DNA from: an uncultured Psychroserpens sp.
Lineage (GTDB): Bacteria > Bacteroidota > Bacteroidia > Flavobacteriales > Flavobacteriaceae
Direction: 5' to 3'
DNA: 64,000 nucleotides
NCBI GenBank assembly: GCA_947489585.1
Contig: CANLEE010000001.1
Span: 428,946-492,945, forward strand
In this document: positions 43,599 through 53,256 of the stretch, in pieces
How the letters are laid out: each line of letters begins with the position of its first letter
How positions within the stretch are numbered: the first letter of the stretch is position 1
Program-made: the position numbers and the translations under genes
The notes under the pieces: model-generated
Told to the model about the DNA's origin: nothing
What the model saw: the letters and a program-made list of their open reading frames with translations, nothing else
The model's database searches: none

Positions 43599-44084
43599 CT
43601 ATAATCCGATATGCCCGTAAGTCCAATTTGAGCCATCACTTACAAAAATCAAAGTTTTGGTTACATCACCTCCATCAGCGGCTGTATCAGATGTCATTGA
43701 CACAGAACCATTAGGCCCTTCACTTATTCTACCATCGCCTCGAAAAAACTCTACTCCAGCACCAGGCGTTGCATTTCCTCCAAATGTATAAATAACGGCT
43801 GTGATATTATCATCAATATTTCTCATAATATAGACTCTTCCCGGAACAGTTGTTGCATCTGGTAAAATGAACTCAACATTACCAGCTGTAGGTTGTAAGT
43901 TTAAATATATACCATCATCAATTGGAGTAGCACTACCGCCTGGTCCACCATTATAATTAACCACTTTTAGAGACAAATTACCGTTAATATCTAAGGTACT
44001 CTTAGGGTCAGTAGTACCAACACCTACTTGAGAAAAACTCATTAAAGAACATAAAAATACGGTTAGCATTACTATCTTTTTCAT
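43599..44084 (-). CDS. Small secreted protein at the end of the alpha-glucan operon
   Basis: A 161-residue exported protein. The signal peptide is MLTVFLCSLMSFSQ; the mature part starts VGVGTTDPKSTLDINGNLSL, the opening motif of many Bacteroidota surface proteins with tail-fibre-like beta domains. Glycine-rich strands follow (GGPGGSATPIDDGIYLNL, YIMRNIDDNITAVIYTFG). There is no T9SS sorting domain and no catalytic motif. It lies 4 bp after the GH97 gene on the same strand, so it is the tenth and last gene of the PUL operon. A carbohydrate-binding or matrix role is conceivable, with no direct support. Confidence 0.7.
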   Translation of the reverse strand: MKKIVMLTVFLCSLMSFSQVGVGTTDPKSTLDINGNLSLKVVNYNGGPGGSATPIDDGIYLNLQPTAGNVEFILPDATTVPGRVYIMRNIDDNITAVIYTFGGNATPGAGVEFFRGDGRISEGPNGSVSMTSDTAADGGDVTKTLIFVSDGSNWTYGHIGL

Positions 44085-44088
44085 CTTC

Positions 44089-46203
44089 CTAATTTTTAAT
44101 TATACTTATAGCACAACCACCACCTTCAGCAAGATTAAGGTTGAGTTTAGTATTACTATTAATCATTATTTTTTCAATATCTAATCCCAGTGGATTGTTA
44201 TTCCAGTGCGCATCTTTAGCATCTTTATAAATAGTTGCTGTATACTCTTGACTGGCATCTAGAAAATCAAAACTGACTTCTAAATCTCTAGAATTTTCAT
44301 CAGTGATACTTCCTAAAAACCAATTACCCGTTAAACGTTCCTTCCTTGCAATAGTCACATAATCGCCAACCTCACCATTTAAAATTCTTGTAGCTTCCCA
44401 ATCAACACCTACATCTTTTATAAACTCTAAAGGCTCTGGGTTTGCTTCATAATGTTCTACCAAATCTGCTGCCATTTGTATAGGGCTATAAATGACAACA
44501 TATAATGCCAATTGTTGCGCTAGTGTCGTATTGACTTGATTTTCGGTTTTATATTCGTCAAATTTAATGTTGAAAATTCCAGGCGTAAAGTCAATTGGTC
44601 CAGATAGCATTCTCGTAAACGCAACTATAGGCAAATGTTCAGGTGGGTTCCCGCCATCTTCAGCCCAAGCGTTAAATTCTTGTCCGCGAAGTCCTTCTCT
44701 AGAAATGATATTAGGGTATGTTCTACGCAATCCTGTTGCTTTTATTGGTTCATGTGCATTAACGGCAACCTCATACTTAGCTGCTTTTATTGCTGCATTA
44801 TTATATTTATTAACCATATGTTGACCATGATGGTATTCTCCTTTTGGTAATATTTTTCCAACATAACCAGATTTTACGGCATGCATACCGTACTTCTGCA
44901 TCAAGGCATACGCAGCATCTTGTTGTTTTTCGTAGGTTTCAGTTGCGGAAGACGTTTCATGATGCATAATAATATCGACACCTTTTTCTTTTCCGTAGCG
45001 TACAACCTCATCAATATCGTAATCTGGATAGGTTGATACAAAATCAAAAACCCCTTCTCTATCTTCAAAACCAATCCAGCGCTCCCATCCTGTATTCCAA
45101 CCTTCAACTAAAACACCACCAATATTATTTTCAGCAGAAAAATCTATAAAGCGCTTAACATTCTCAGTTGTTGCACCATGCCTACCATGAGCTTTACCTG
45201 TATCTACCCATTCACCATCAACCATTTCCATTCCATAATCCCATGACGATTTCCCTAAATGCATTTCCCACCAAACACCAGTATACTTCATAGGTTTAAA
45301 CCAAGAAATATCGCCTAGTTTATTAGGTTCATTTAAATTTACAATAAGATTTGATGCAATTAAATCTGGAGCATTGCCTGCAATTTGAACAGTTCGCCAC
45401 GGTGTATAAAATGGCAAACTTCTTTTAACTTTATAATCTGTATTTCTTGAACCAACCAGATGGCTTTCAAGGTTTAAATTTTCAGTATCAACTTTTAAAG
45501 TCATTCCAGAATAATCTACTAAAGCAGCTTCGTGAAAACTCAAATGAATGCCGTCGTCACCAACCATTGTTACTGGTGTATTTACTGCGTTTTCAGGAAT
45601 ATACGTTTGTGCCAAATTAACATGGTCAACATACTTCAAAGCATCAATTTCTGATAATTTTGTTGTACTGTATAAATGCTCATAAATATCCCAATCTCCA
45701 GGAATCCAAAACGTTTTATAATCTTGAGTTAAATTAAATTGTGTATGCTCTTCGGTAATTTCTACTTCCTTTAATCTAGCTTGCTCTGGGAATTCGTATC
45801 GAAACCCAATACCATCATCATAAACTCTAAACACAAGATTTAAAAAACGCTCAGGAGATACTTTTTCTTGAAGCATCACCTTAAGTTCTCTATAGTTATT
45901 AATCACATCTGTTTGTTCTCCCCAAGGCATTTGCCAAGTTTCACTGAAAGTCTTGGTTTCCGATTTTTTGATGACAAAATTTTTATCAAAAGCTGGTGCA
46001 TTTTTGAATTCGAAACCTAAAAAGGACGTATCAATCACTACAGTATTATCTCGTGTTACCAAATAGTAAGGTTGACCTTCATCGGAAAGATTAAAACTAA
46101 GTTTAAGTAATCCATTTGAAGACACAGCTTCAAAAACGGTATCTTCTGAAGAATTACAGGATAGTAAAACTAAGCTTATTAGTATTGTAACTAGTACTCT
46201 CAT
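44089..46203 (-). CDS. susB: Glycoside hydrolase family 97 alpha-glucosidase (SusB-like)
   Basis: A 704-residue lipoprotein (LVLLSC, Cys16). The order is that of GH97: N-terminal beta-sandwich (about 25-290), (beta/alpha)8 barrel (300-600) with KYTGVWWEMHLGKSSWDYG and GVLVEGWNTGWERW, and a C-terminal sheet domain. Catalytic residues can be placed by motif: Glu416 in MHHETSSA and Glu485 in VNAHEPIKATG as the base pair, and Glu509 in REGLRGQEFNAW as the acid. Glutamate at the base positions fits the inverting SusB branch rather than the retaining Asp branch. It releases glucose from maltooligosaccharides at the envelope. It sits 7 bp after a GH13 gene. Confidence 0.95.
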   Translation of the reverse strand: MRVLVTILISLVLLSCNSSEDTVFEAVSSNGLLKLSFNLSDEGQPYYLVTRDNTVVIDTSFLGFEFKNAPAFDKNFVIKKSETKTFSETWQMPWGEQTDVINNYRELKVMLQEKVSPERFLNLVFRVYDDGIGFRYEFPEQARLKEVEITEEHTQFNLTQDYKTFWIPGDWDIYEHLYSTTKLSEIDALKYVDHVNLAQTYIPENAVNTPVTMVGDDGIHLSFHEAALVDYSGMTLKVDTENLNLESHLVGSRNTDYKVKRSLPFYTPWRTVQIAGNAPDLIASNLIVNLNEPNKLGDISWFKPMKYTGVWWEMHLGKSSWDYGMEMVDGEWVDTGKAHGRHGATTENVKRFIDFSAENNIGGVLVEGWNTGWERWIGFEDREGVFDFVSTYPDYDIDEVVRYGKEKGVDIIMHHETSSATETYEKQQDAAYALMQKYGMHAVKSGYVGKILPKGEYHHGQHMVNKYNNAAIKAAKYEVAVNAHEPIKATGLRRTYPNIISREGLRGQEFNAWAEDGGNPPEHLPIVAFTRMLSGPIDFTPGIFNIKFDEYKTENQVNTTLAQQLALYVVIYSPIQMAADLVEHYEANPEPLEFIKDVGVDWEATRILNGEVGDYVTIARKERLTGNWFLGSITDENSRDLEVSFDFLDASQEYTATIYKDAKDAHWNNNPLGLDIEKIMINSNTKLNLNLAEGGGCAISIIKN

Positions 46204-46210
46204 AGCTATA

Positions 46211-47872
46211 TTATTTCTGTTCTAAAAGAACGATATCAAATTCTGAATTTAGTGCTACTTTTCCATTAACAACTTTTACGTCTTGATTTGAGTAGGCATC
46301 ATGCAATACTGTTCCATCTTCAAAAACTTCAGCAACGCTAACTGTTTTTTCGCCTTTTTTTAAATCTAATCCTACAACAATCGCATCGCTAAAATTTCCG
46401 TAGTTAAAATATCTAGAAAACACATAAGGCTCTTCTGAAATCATATCATGCTTTCCTGCGCCAACAGCTGGATGAGTCCTTCTAAATTTGCCTAGTTTTT
46501 GCCAATGACTTAAAACAGATTGTGCTTTCTGATTATTTTTAATAGCGTTCCAATTCATTTTTGAGCGTAAATTAGCATCTCCAACAGCACCATCAACAAC
46601 CAAAACTCTAGCCGATTCATCTCCATAATACACCTGAGCTGTTCCTGGCCCTAACAATAACTTAGTTGCTGTTTCATATGGTTTTTCTCTCATAGGATCA
46701 AAAGGTTGACCATCATCATGTGAGCTTAAATAATTGAGAACTCCATACCCTTTAAGTTGATTATGTAAAATACTATCATACTTTGAAAACACATCTTCTA
46801 TGAGCATTTGTTTTGAATTCCATTTGTATTCAAAATTGATTTGACTCGTAAACATATCGTCAAAGTAATTCACTTCTTTGTCTCCAAAATTGAACTGCTT
46901 CCCACTACTAATTCCGTAGTTATATACTTCTCCAACTAAATAGAAATTGTTATCATCAAGCACTTTTTCTGGATTGTTCTTTTTATATTCTGAAAATGCA
47001 TGGTCACATTCTGCTTTAAATTCTTGCCATACAAATTCTTCTGTATGTTTTACAGTATCACATCTATAACCATCAATACCAAATTCTGTAATATAATCGG
47101 TTAGCCATTTAATAATGTAAAAACGAGGTGCTCTTGGATACCCTGTTCTCTCAAAAAAAGCATCAAGTTCTTCTACTTCTTGTTCATAGCGACCTTCAGT
47201 TTTCCATTTTTCTACCAATTGAGGCGGAAGATCTACAGCTGCATTACTTTCGGTTTTAATGTCTGGCAAGTTTTTCACCAAAGTACAAGTAATTGTGTTT
47301 TCATAATTACTGTATTGACATTGCGGTTCTGTTCTCACCCAATCACTTGGCCAAACTGGATCTTTTTCGGTTACTGGTCCTGTATGATTAATAACAGCAT
47401 CTAGTAACACACGAATGCCTTTAGCATGAGCTGCATCAACTAATTCTTTTAAATCTTCTTTTGTTCCATAGTTTGGATCAATGGCAGTCCAATCTTTGGC
47501 CCAATAGCCATGAAAACCATAAGTTACACCAGTACCTTCATCTGTTCCACCATGAATTTGTTCTACCACAGGAGTCATCCAAATGGCATTAATCCCTAAA
47601 TCAGAAAAATAACCCGCTTCAATTTTTTGCTTTATTCCTTTTAAGTCACCACCTTCAAAACCTCTTAATACTGCTGTTTCTTTGGTTCTATTAAAATTGA
47701 CATCGTTTGATGTATCACCATTATTAAAACGGTCAGTTAATAAAAAATAAAGATTAGCGCCTTGCCAAACAAAGGGTGTTTCTGGTTTTTGCACCTCAGC
47801 GACTTCTTTTGTTTGTGATTTACAATTGAGAAGTATTGTAAATAATACAATTAAAATAAACACATTTTTCAT
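46211..47872 (-). CDS. GH13 alpha-amylase, lipoprotein
   Basis: A 553-residue GH13 enzyme with a lipobox (TILLNC, Cys17). The (beta/alpha)8 barrel starts near 38 (LYFLLTDRFNNGD). Region I is LLDAVINHTG (157-165), region II GIDGYRCDTVKH with nucleophile Asp272, region III YLVGEVYNYG with acid/base Glu315, and region IV LSSHDDGQP with Asp386. The C-terminal beta domain ends at 553. It hydrolyses internal alpha-1,4 bonds of starch-like glucans. The lipid anchor suggests outer-membrane or periplasmic placement. It resembles amylases found next to susCD, but is not clearly SusG. It lies 1 bp from the next upstream GH13 gene. Confidence 0.94.
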   Translation of the reverse strand: MKNVFILIVLFTILLNCKSQTKEVAEVQKPETPFVWQGANLYFLLTDRFNNGDTSNDVNFNRTKETAVLRGFEGGDLKGIKQKIEAGYFSDLGINAIWMTPVVEQIHGGTDEGTGVTYGFHGYWAKDWTAIDPNYGTKEDLKELVDAAHAKGIRVLLDAVINHTGPVTEKDPVWPSDWVRTEPQCQYSNYENTITCTLVKNLPDIKTESNAAVDLPPQLVEKWKTEGRYEQEVEELDAFFERTGYPRAPRFYIIKWLTDYITEFGIDGYRCDTVKHTEEFVWQEFKAECDHAFSEYKKNNPEKVLDDNNFYLVGEVYNYGISSGKQFNFGDKEVNYFDDMFTSQINFEYKWNSKQMLIEDVFSKYDSILHNQLKGYGVLNYLSSHDDGQPFDPMREKPYETATKLLLGPGTAQVYYGDESARVLVVDGAVGDANLRSKMNWNAIKNNQKAQSVLSHWQKLGKFRRTHPAVGAGKHDMISEEPYVFSRYFNYGNFSDAIVVGLDLKKGEKTVSVAEVFEDGTVLHDAYSNQDVKVVNGKVALNSEFDIVLLEQK

Positions 47873-47873
47873 A

Positions 47874-49760
47874 CTATTTCTTTAGTTTAAGTATCAGCGA
47901 TTGCAATGGTCCTAAGGTAATCTTAGCCAAACCTTCACCATTTGCAACCACTAATTCTGTTTTATATGTAGTGTATAACTGATCTAATAATTCATACGAT
48001 TTATTATTATCTAACCCCCATGTTTCAGTAATACCTTCAGGTATTTTCAAATCAAATACTTGGCTATTTTTAGCATCAAAATTTGAGATTATAATAAGCT
48101 GTTCCTCATCGCTCCAACGTACAAAAGACAGTACCTTATCATTATAATTTTGGGTGCTCTCTCTATTATACAGATGAATATCTTGATAGTTACTAGTTAA
48201 TGCACTGCTATTAATTGTAAAGTTTAGCAAACGTTTATAGAAGTCACGAAGTTCTTTTTCTTCTGAAGTCGATTGTCCACCATCAAATTGTTTTTCATTA
48301 ACCCAACGCACAAGACTTGGTACGCTTCCATAATCAAAAATTGATGTACGTGTTGGGTCACCAAACCCCAAATCTTCGTCTCCTGGTTCGCCAAATTCTT
48401 GTCCGAAATACACCATAGTTGGTGATGTACTAATCGTAGTTGAAACCACCATAGCAGGTCTTCCTTTTTGTGCACTTCCGGCAAAACCTGGACTTGCAAT
48501 ACGCTGTTCATCATGATTTTCTAAGAAATGAAGCATATGGTGCTCAATATCTTTTAAATCATCTTGAATTGGAGGAATATGATCGGTTTTACCATGACCC
48601 TGCATTACATGTTTGATGGTATCATACAATTGTACTTTATCGTAGAGATAATCCATTTTTCCTTTTTTAATATAATCTCTATATAAACTTGGGTTGTAAA
48701 CTTCAGCTAATAAAAATGCATTAGGGTTTTTAGTTTTGATATGTGAATTCATATAGCTCCAAAATTCAACTGGAACCATTTCTGCCATATCATATCGAAA
48801 TCCATCTACACCTTTTGCTGTCCAATACAAGGTGATATCTTTAAACTTTTTCCATGAACTTGGAATCGTTTTATCTCTCCAAAACTCAAAATGTTTTTTA
48901 TAATTATCGTCACCAAAACCTTCTGGTAACTCTTCAAAATCTTTTTTTCCTTCTGGGCTTACACCATAATTGACTTTTACTGTTTCATACCAATCATACA
49001 TATTAGGTTGCGAAGCTCGAGAACCATTGCCAGTCCATTTCGCAGGGTTTTCTTCAAATTTCCCATCTGCCATTTGATGATTTTCGCCACCTAAAGGTTG
49101 GTACCCATTTTCCCATTCTGGTACTTTAAACGCATCTCCTGGGTTATAATAAAAGTTATTGTTAATATCATAAATTAGTGTTGTATTGTCTTCAGCTCCA
49201 AAATCGGAAGCCCCTTTTGGATTAGACAAACTCTGATAATTTCTAGCCACATGATTAGGCACAATGTCAATGATTACTTTTAATCCAGCCTTGTGAGATC
49301 GTTCAATTAAAGCTTCAAACTCTTGAAGGCGATTTTCAACATTATCAGCTAAATCTGGATTAACATTATAATAATCTTTCACAGCATAAGGGGAACCCGC
49401 TCTACCCTTAACGATATCTGGATCATCATTAGAGATGCCATATGCTGTATAATCTGTAATTACATCATGATGTGGCACACCTGTATACCAAATATGAGTA
49501 ACTCCTAATTCTTTAATTTCTTTGAGGGCTTTATCTGTAAAATCGCTAAACTTCCCAACGCCATTTTCTTCTATAGTTCCCCACGGTTTATTAGTTGTGT
49601 TCGTATTTCCAAATAGCCTTGTAAAGACTTGATATACGACTTCTTTTTTCTTCAATTCAGTTTTTGCTTTAGAGGGTTCTTGTACTTTTTTTTCTTCTTC
49701 TTTGCATCCAAAGAAACTAAGCATAGTCATTATAAATACGATACATTTTATGTGTTTCAT
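47874..49760 (-). CDS. GH13 alpha-amylase family enzyme, lipoprotein
   Basis: A 628-residue GH13 protein with lipobox MLSFFGC (Cys19). The barrel begins VVYQVFTRLFGNTN at about 41. Catalytic residues are in place: nucleophile Asp324 (GVDGFRYDMAEM), acid/base Glu353 (FLLAEVYN) and Asp417 (FLENHDEQR). An insert of about 120 residues between regions I and II (KGASDFGAEDNTTLIYDIN onward) marks it as a different subfamily from the neighbouring GH13 enzyme. It probably acts on maltooligosaccharides in the periplasm or at the surface. It is the third enzyme from the 3' end of the operon, 5 bp after the GH31 gene. Confidence 0.93.
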   Translation of the reverse strand: MKHIKCIVFIMTMLSFFGCKEEEKKVQEPSKAKTELKKKEVVYQVFTRLFGNTNTTNKPWGTIEENGVGKFSDFTDKALKEIKELGVTHIWYTGVPHHDVITDYTAYGISNDDPDIVKGRAGSPYAVKDYYNVNPDLADNVENRLQEFEALIERSHKAGLKVIIDIVPNHVARNYQSLSNPKGASDFGAEDNTTLIYDINNNFYYNPGDAFKVPEWENGYQPLGGENHQMADGKFEENPAKWTGNGSRASQPNMYDWYETVKVNYGVSPEGKKDFEELPEGFGDDNYKKHFEFWRDKTIPSSWKKFKDITLYWTAKGVDGFRYDMAEMVPVEFWSYMNSHIKTKNPNAFLLAEVYNPSLYRDYIKKGKMDYLYDKVQLYDTIKHVMQGHGKTDHIPPIQDDLKDIEHHMLHFLENHDEQRIASPGFAGSAQKGRPAMVVSTTISTSPTMVYFGQEFGEPGDEDLGFGDPTRTSIFDYGSVPSLVRWVNEKQFDGGQSTSEEKELRDFYKRLLNFTINSSALTSNYQDIHLYNRESTQNYNDKVLSFVRWSDEEQLIIISNFDAKNSQVFDLKIPEGITETWGLDNNKSYELLDQLYTTYKTELVVANGEGLAKITLGPLQSLILKLKK

Positions 49761-49765
49761 TTGGG

Positions 49766-52249
49766 TTAGTGTTTAAGTTTTATTTTGATTTCTTTTGCTT
49801 TGGAAGTATGCCATATTATAGGGATTGTCAATGTCTTTTTTTCTGAATCCCATTGAACATAAATTTCGCCTATGATTTTTATATATTCAGGGCTTTGTTT
49901 TAAGTTTACTTTGATTTTTTTTCCATCAACTTTCACATATTTTGGTCGATTTGAAACGTTATGAATTATTAAATCAATATCTTGATTACTATTAGAGACA
50001 AATCTACTCTCAAGTTTTTCTTCAAACTCAAACTCAAGCTTACTCCCTTTAAATTTTGCTTTAAATTCAATCAGATTATATAATTTATCTGAGAATTGGT
50101 TTCCAGAATCGCTATATATAACCATATTGCTTTCGGAAATATTTGTATCAAAATAATAATGCAGTTCTAAGTTATTGTTAGTATAATCTTTTGATGAATG
50201 ACCATTTCCTATTTTCTTAGCTAATGGAATAAATGCACCTGCTCTCACAAATGTTGGTATCGAATTTTCTTTAGTTTGAATAGTTTTCGTTTGTCCGCCA
50301 TCAAATTTTTCATCTGTATAAAAATCAAACCAGTTTGAAGCCTTCGGAAAATAGACCTCTTTGGTTTTTTGTCCAGCCTCTATAATTGGAGCGACAAGAA
50401 TATCTTTCCCCCAGAGATAGGCATCTGAATATGTAAATAGATGTGGATTATTTGCTTCTTCAAAAAATAGTGGTCGCATCAAAGGTGCTCCTGTTTGATG
50501 GTTTTCAAACATGAGGTTATAATTATAAGGCAACATTTTATAACGTAGTTCTATGGCTTGTTTTGCTAAGGTTTTCGCTTTATCACTTCTAAATACAGGC
50601 TCGCTTGCGACGTCTTCTTGTGCATGTGGACGATAAATAGGTTGGAATACACCATATTGTAACCATCTTGCATAGAGTTCGTCATCTAAATTAGCACCAG
50701 CAAATCCACCTAAATCGCTATGCATATATGCTAAACCTTGCATTCCCATTTGGAGTGCAATTTCGGGTTGCGATTGTAAGCCTCCCCAAGTTCTATTTAC
50801 ATCGCCTGACCAAGGCACCATTCCATAACGTTGCGATCCTGAATAACCAGCTCGCATTAAAATAAACGGACGTTTTTCTGGATTGGCTTCTAAACTAGAT
50901 TCATAGACCAATTTTGCCCAATCATGACCGTAAATATTATGAACCTCATTAGCAGAGCCATTAGCGTGTTGTACCCAATTAGGGTGCACTTCAGGTTCAC
51001 CTAAGTCTCCCCAAAATCCATTAACGCCTATTTTTGACAAGTTCTTATAAATAGTTTTAAACCATGCATTTCCTTTCTCATTGTAAACATCAATGATCCC
51101 TGTATTTCCGAAGTAAAAATCATAGGTTGCAGGATTTCCTATGGAATCTTTGGCTAAAATGCCTTTTTCTACAGCTTCTTCCCAACGATTTGAAGTTGTT
51201 AATACAAATGGCTCTGTAATTAAAATCGTTTCTACATTTTTAGATTTCAAATCTTTTACCATTTGCTCAGGATTTGGAAATGAATCTCTATCAAAAGCCA
51301 AATTTCCCATCGTACCTTTTATGTCTTTACCAAACCAATATAAATCAAGAATAATAGCATCTACAGGAATATCTTCAGCTCTAAATTTATCAATTGTTTC
51401 AAGAGTTTCCTTCTGAGAATGGTAGCCAAATCGGCTTGAGAAATTCCCTAAAGCCCAACGTGGCAACAACGGTTGTTTCCCAGTCAAATCGGTATAATTA
51501 TCTACAATATCATACCACGAATCACCAACAATCACCTGATAGGTTTTACGTCCAGAGGTTGTTTCATATTTAAGTGTATTATCCTTTTTACTATCAAAAT
51601 CCAAATAACCAACTGGCGCATTATCAAAATGTACCATGTATTGATTTGATGACATCATAATTGGTAGAGTGTAGTTCATCAATTTAGATTCGGTTTCGTA
51701 GCCATAATGCGCACGATTAAATAATGGCAATCTATGCCCTCTTCGATTCATCCCTAAGGCTCTTGCACCTCCTCCATACAAGACTTCTTCTTTTCCGAGG
51801 TTAAACTCTATCGTTTCAATACTATCAGCTACAATATTTCCGCTTACCATATCCATAGGTTCATGAACTGTTTTGAGATAACCAGTTTTTTCTGAAATGA
51901 CATACTTATCTTTATAGAAATAGGATATTTGAAATGGTGATTTTGTTATTGTGACGTAAAGTCTGTTGGTTTTCAATATAATATCCTCATCTCTTTCAGT
52001 AATTGTAACCTTCGAAATATTAGGTTGTAATACAACTGCATGGGAATTATTTTGAACCGTTTCGCCTTTAGGAATAAATGATGTTTCGACGATTTCCGAA
52101 GAAAAGGGTTTGATTATATAATAGCCATCATTAACCTCAACTTTTAAATTGGTTCCTTGAGTTTCTGCACTTTTAAAAATGCGATTACTGTTTTGAGCAG
52201 TTAATGAAACCGTTAAAAATGATAGTATGTATAATAAGCAATATTTCAT
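49766..52249 (-). CDS. Glycoside hydrolase family 31 alpha-glucosidase
   Basis: An 827-residue GH31 enzyme with a signal peptide (LLYILSFLTVSLTAQ) and no lipobox, so it is likely soluble in the periplasm. An N-terminal beta-sandwich (30-250) leads to the barrel, from LPRWALGNFSSRFGYHSQ (262). The nucleophile is Asp415 in GFWGDLGEPE and the acid/base Asp483 in PWSGDVNRTW. The substrate-binding RAGYSGSQRYG block precedes the latter. The C-terminal beta domains end at 827. It splits terminal alpha-1,4 or alpha-1,6 glucose from oligosaccharides. The gap to the esterase gene upstream is 43 bp, the longest within the operon. Confidence 0.94.
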   Translation of the reverse strand: MKYCLLYILSFLTVSLTAQNSNRIFKSAETQGTNLKVEVNDGYYIIKPFSSEIVETSFIPKGETVQNNSHAVVLQPNISKVTITERDEDIILKTNRLYVTITKSPFQISYFYKDKYVISEKTGYLKTVHEPMDMVSGNIVADSIETIEFNLGKEEVLYGGGARALGMNRRGHRLPLFNRAHYGYETESKLMNYTLPIMMSSNQYMVHFDNAPVGYLDFDSKKDNTLKYETTSGRKTYQVIVGDSWYDIVDNYTDLTGKQPLLPRWALGNFSSRFGYHSQKETLETIDKFRAEDIPVDAIILDLYWFGKDIKGTMGNLAFDRDSFPNPEQMVKDLKSKNVETILITEPFVLTTSNRWEEAVEKGILAKDSIGNPATYDFYFGNTGIIDVYNEKGNAWFKTIYKNLSKIGVNGFWGDLGEPEVHPNWVQHANGSANEVHNIYGHDWAKLVYESSLEANPEKRPFILMRAGYSGSQRYGMVPWSGDVNRTWGGLQSQPEIALQMGMQGLAYMHSDLGGFAGANLDDELYARWLQYGVFQPIYRPHAQEDVASEPVFRSDKAKTLAKQAIELRYKMLPYNYNLMFENHQTGAPLMRPLFFEEANNPHLFTYSDAYLWGKDILVAPIIEAGQKTKEVYFPKASNWFDFYTDEKFDGGQTKTIQTKENSIPTFVRAGAFIPLAKKIGNGHSSKDYTNNNLELHYYFDTNISESNMVIYSDSGNQFSDKLYNLIEFKAKFKGSKLEFEFEEKLESRFVSNSNQDIDLIIHNVSNRPKYVKVDGKKIKVNLKQSPEYIKIIGEIYVQWDSEKKTLTIPIIWHTSKAKEIKIKLKH

Positions 52250-52292
52250 CTTAATTCTTTTTGTAATTCTGAAATACGTTCAGCATGACGAC

Positions 52293-53255
52293 TTATTTTG
52301 TTCCTAATAAAAACGTTAATGGCTGATCTAATCTTTGATTCCATGAATTCTCAGAATGGTCAGTACCTTCAAAAAATAAATTCACAGCATTTTTATCTGT
52401 ATAGCCTTTTCCTTTTAAAATCTCATCTACTCTTGGTGCATATTGTGGATAATGTTGATCCAAGGTTTTATTCCCATAATCAAAATACAATTTGCTATTT
52501 TTTGACGATGGCAAATTTGCTTCCATATATTTAAAAATGGCTTCTGGAAATGGGTTGCTCTCCATCGGTTTAGCACCAATCCAGTGAGTCGAAAGACAAG
52601 CCGCACCTCCAAACACTTCTGGGTATTCTGAAATAGCATACATCGACATTAATCCGCCCATACTTGAGCCTGCGACAAATGTATTTTCCCTATTAGCCTG
52701 AACTGAATACGTTAAATCTATAATAGGTTTCAATTCTTCAACTAAAAACTTAAGATAGTTATCTCCATTAAGTTTGAATTCTTTTTTTCCAGAAATATCT
52801 TGTAATGAATCTCTAAGAGTAACGTCAATGAAATTATATGCCTTCTGCGGAAATAAATCTTGCCATCGCTTATCAGAAATATTATGAATGGCTACCACAA
52901 TAAAATCTTTCGTTTTATTTGCGTCCATGAGTTTTGATGCCCATTCATCAACCTTCCATTCTTGCTTATTCCATGTGGTTTTAGCATCAAATAACATTTG
53001 CCCATCATGCATATATAAGACTGCATAGGTTTTATCTTCAGAATAGTTTTTTGGTAACCATACATCTACAGGTCTTGGTGTAATGTGTTTTGAAGGAAAG
53101 GCTTCCACTCGATATAAGCTCCCAGATGATACTTCAACATCTTTTAATTGCTGAAATGTGATTAAGCCATTCTCTTCAACAAGACCACCTTCAGTTGGAG
53201 CATCTTTACATGATACGATAACAATCGACACAATTACCAAAATCCAATACTTCAT
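52293..53255 (-). CDS. Esterase-fold alpha/beta hydrolase, lipoprotein
   Basis: A 320-residue protein with lipobox IVIVSC (Cys16), of the esterase D/PF00756 fold. Features include VDVWLPKNYSEDKTYAVLYM followed by HDGQMLFD, nucleophile elbow AGSSMGGLMSMY (Ser near 197), and a C-terminal His in GTDHSENSWNQRL. In this family it could remove acetyl or other ester groups, or bind glucans without cutting. Being inside an alpha-glucan operon is unusual for an esterase, since starch carries few esters. The exact substrate is unknown. It lies 1 bp after the GH13 gene upstream. Confidence 0.85.
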   Translation of the reverse strand: MKYWILVIVSIVIVSCKDAPTEGGLVEENGLITFQQLKDVEVSSGSLYRVEAFPSKHITPRPVDVWLPKNYSEDKTYAVLYMHDGQMLFDAKTTWNKQEWKVDEWASKLMDANKTKDFIVVAIHNISDKRWQDLFPQKAYNFIDVTLRDSLQDISGKKEFKLNGDNYLKFLVEELKPIIDLTYSVQANRENTFVAGSSMGGLMSMYAISEYPEVFGGAACLSTHWIGAKPMESNPFPEAIFKYMEANLPSSKNSKLYFDYGNKTLDQHYPQYAPRVDEILKGKGYTDKNAVNLFFEGTDHSENSWNQRLDQPLTFLLGTK

Positions 53256-53256
53256 C

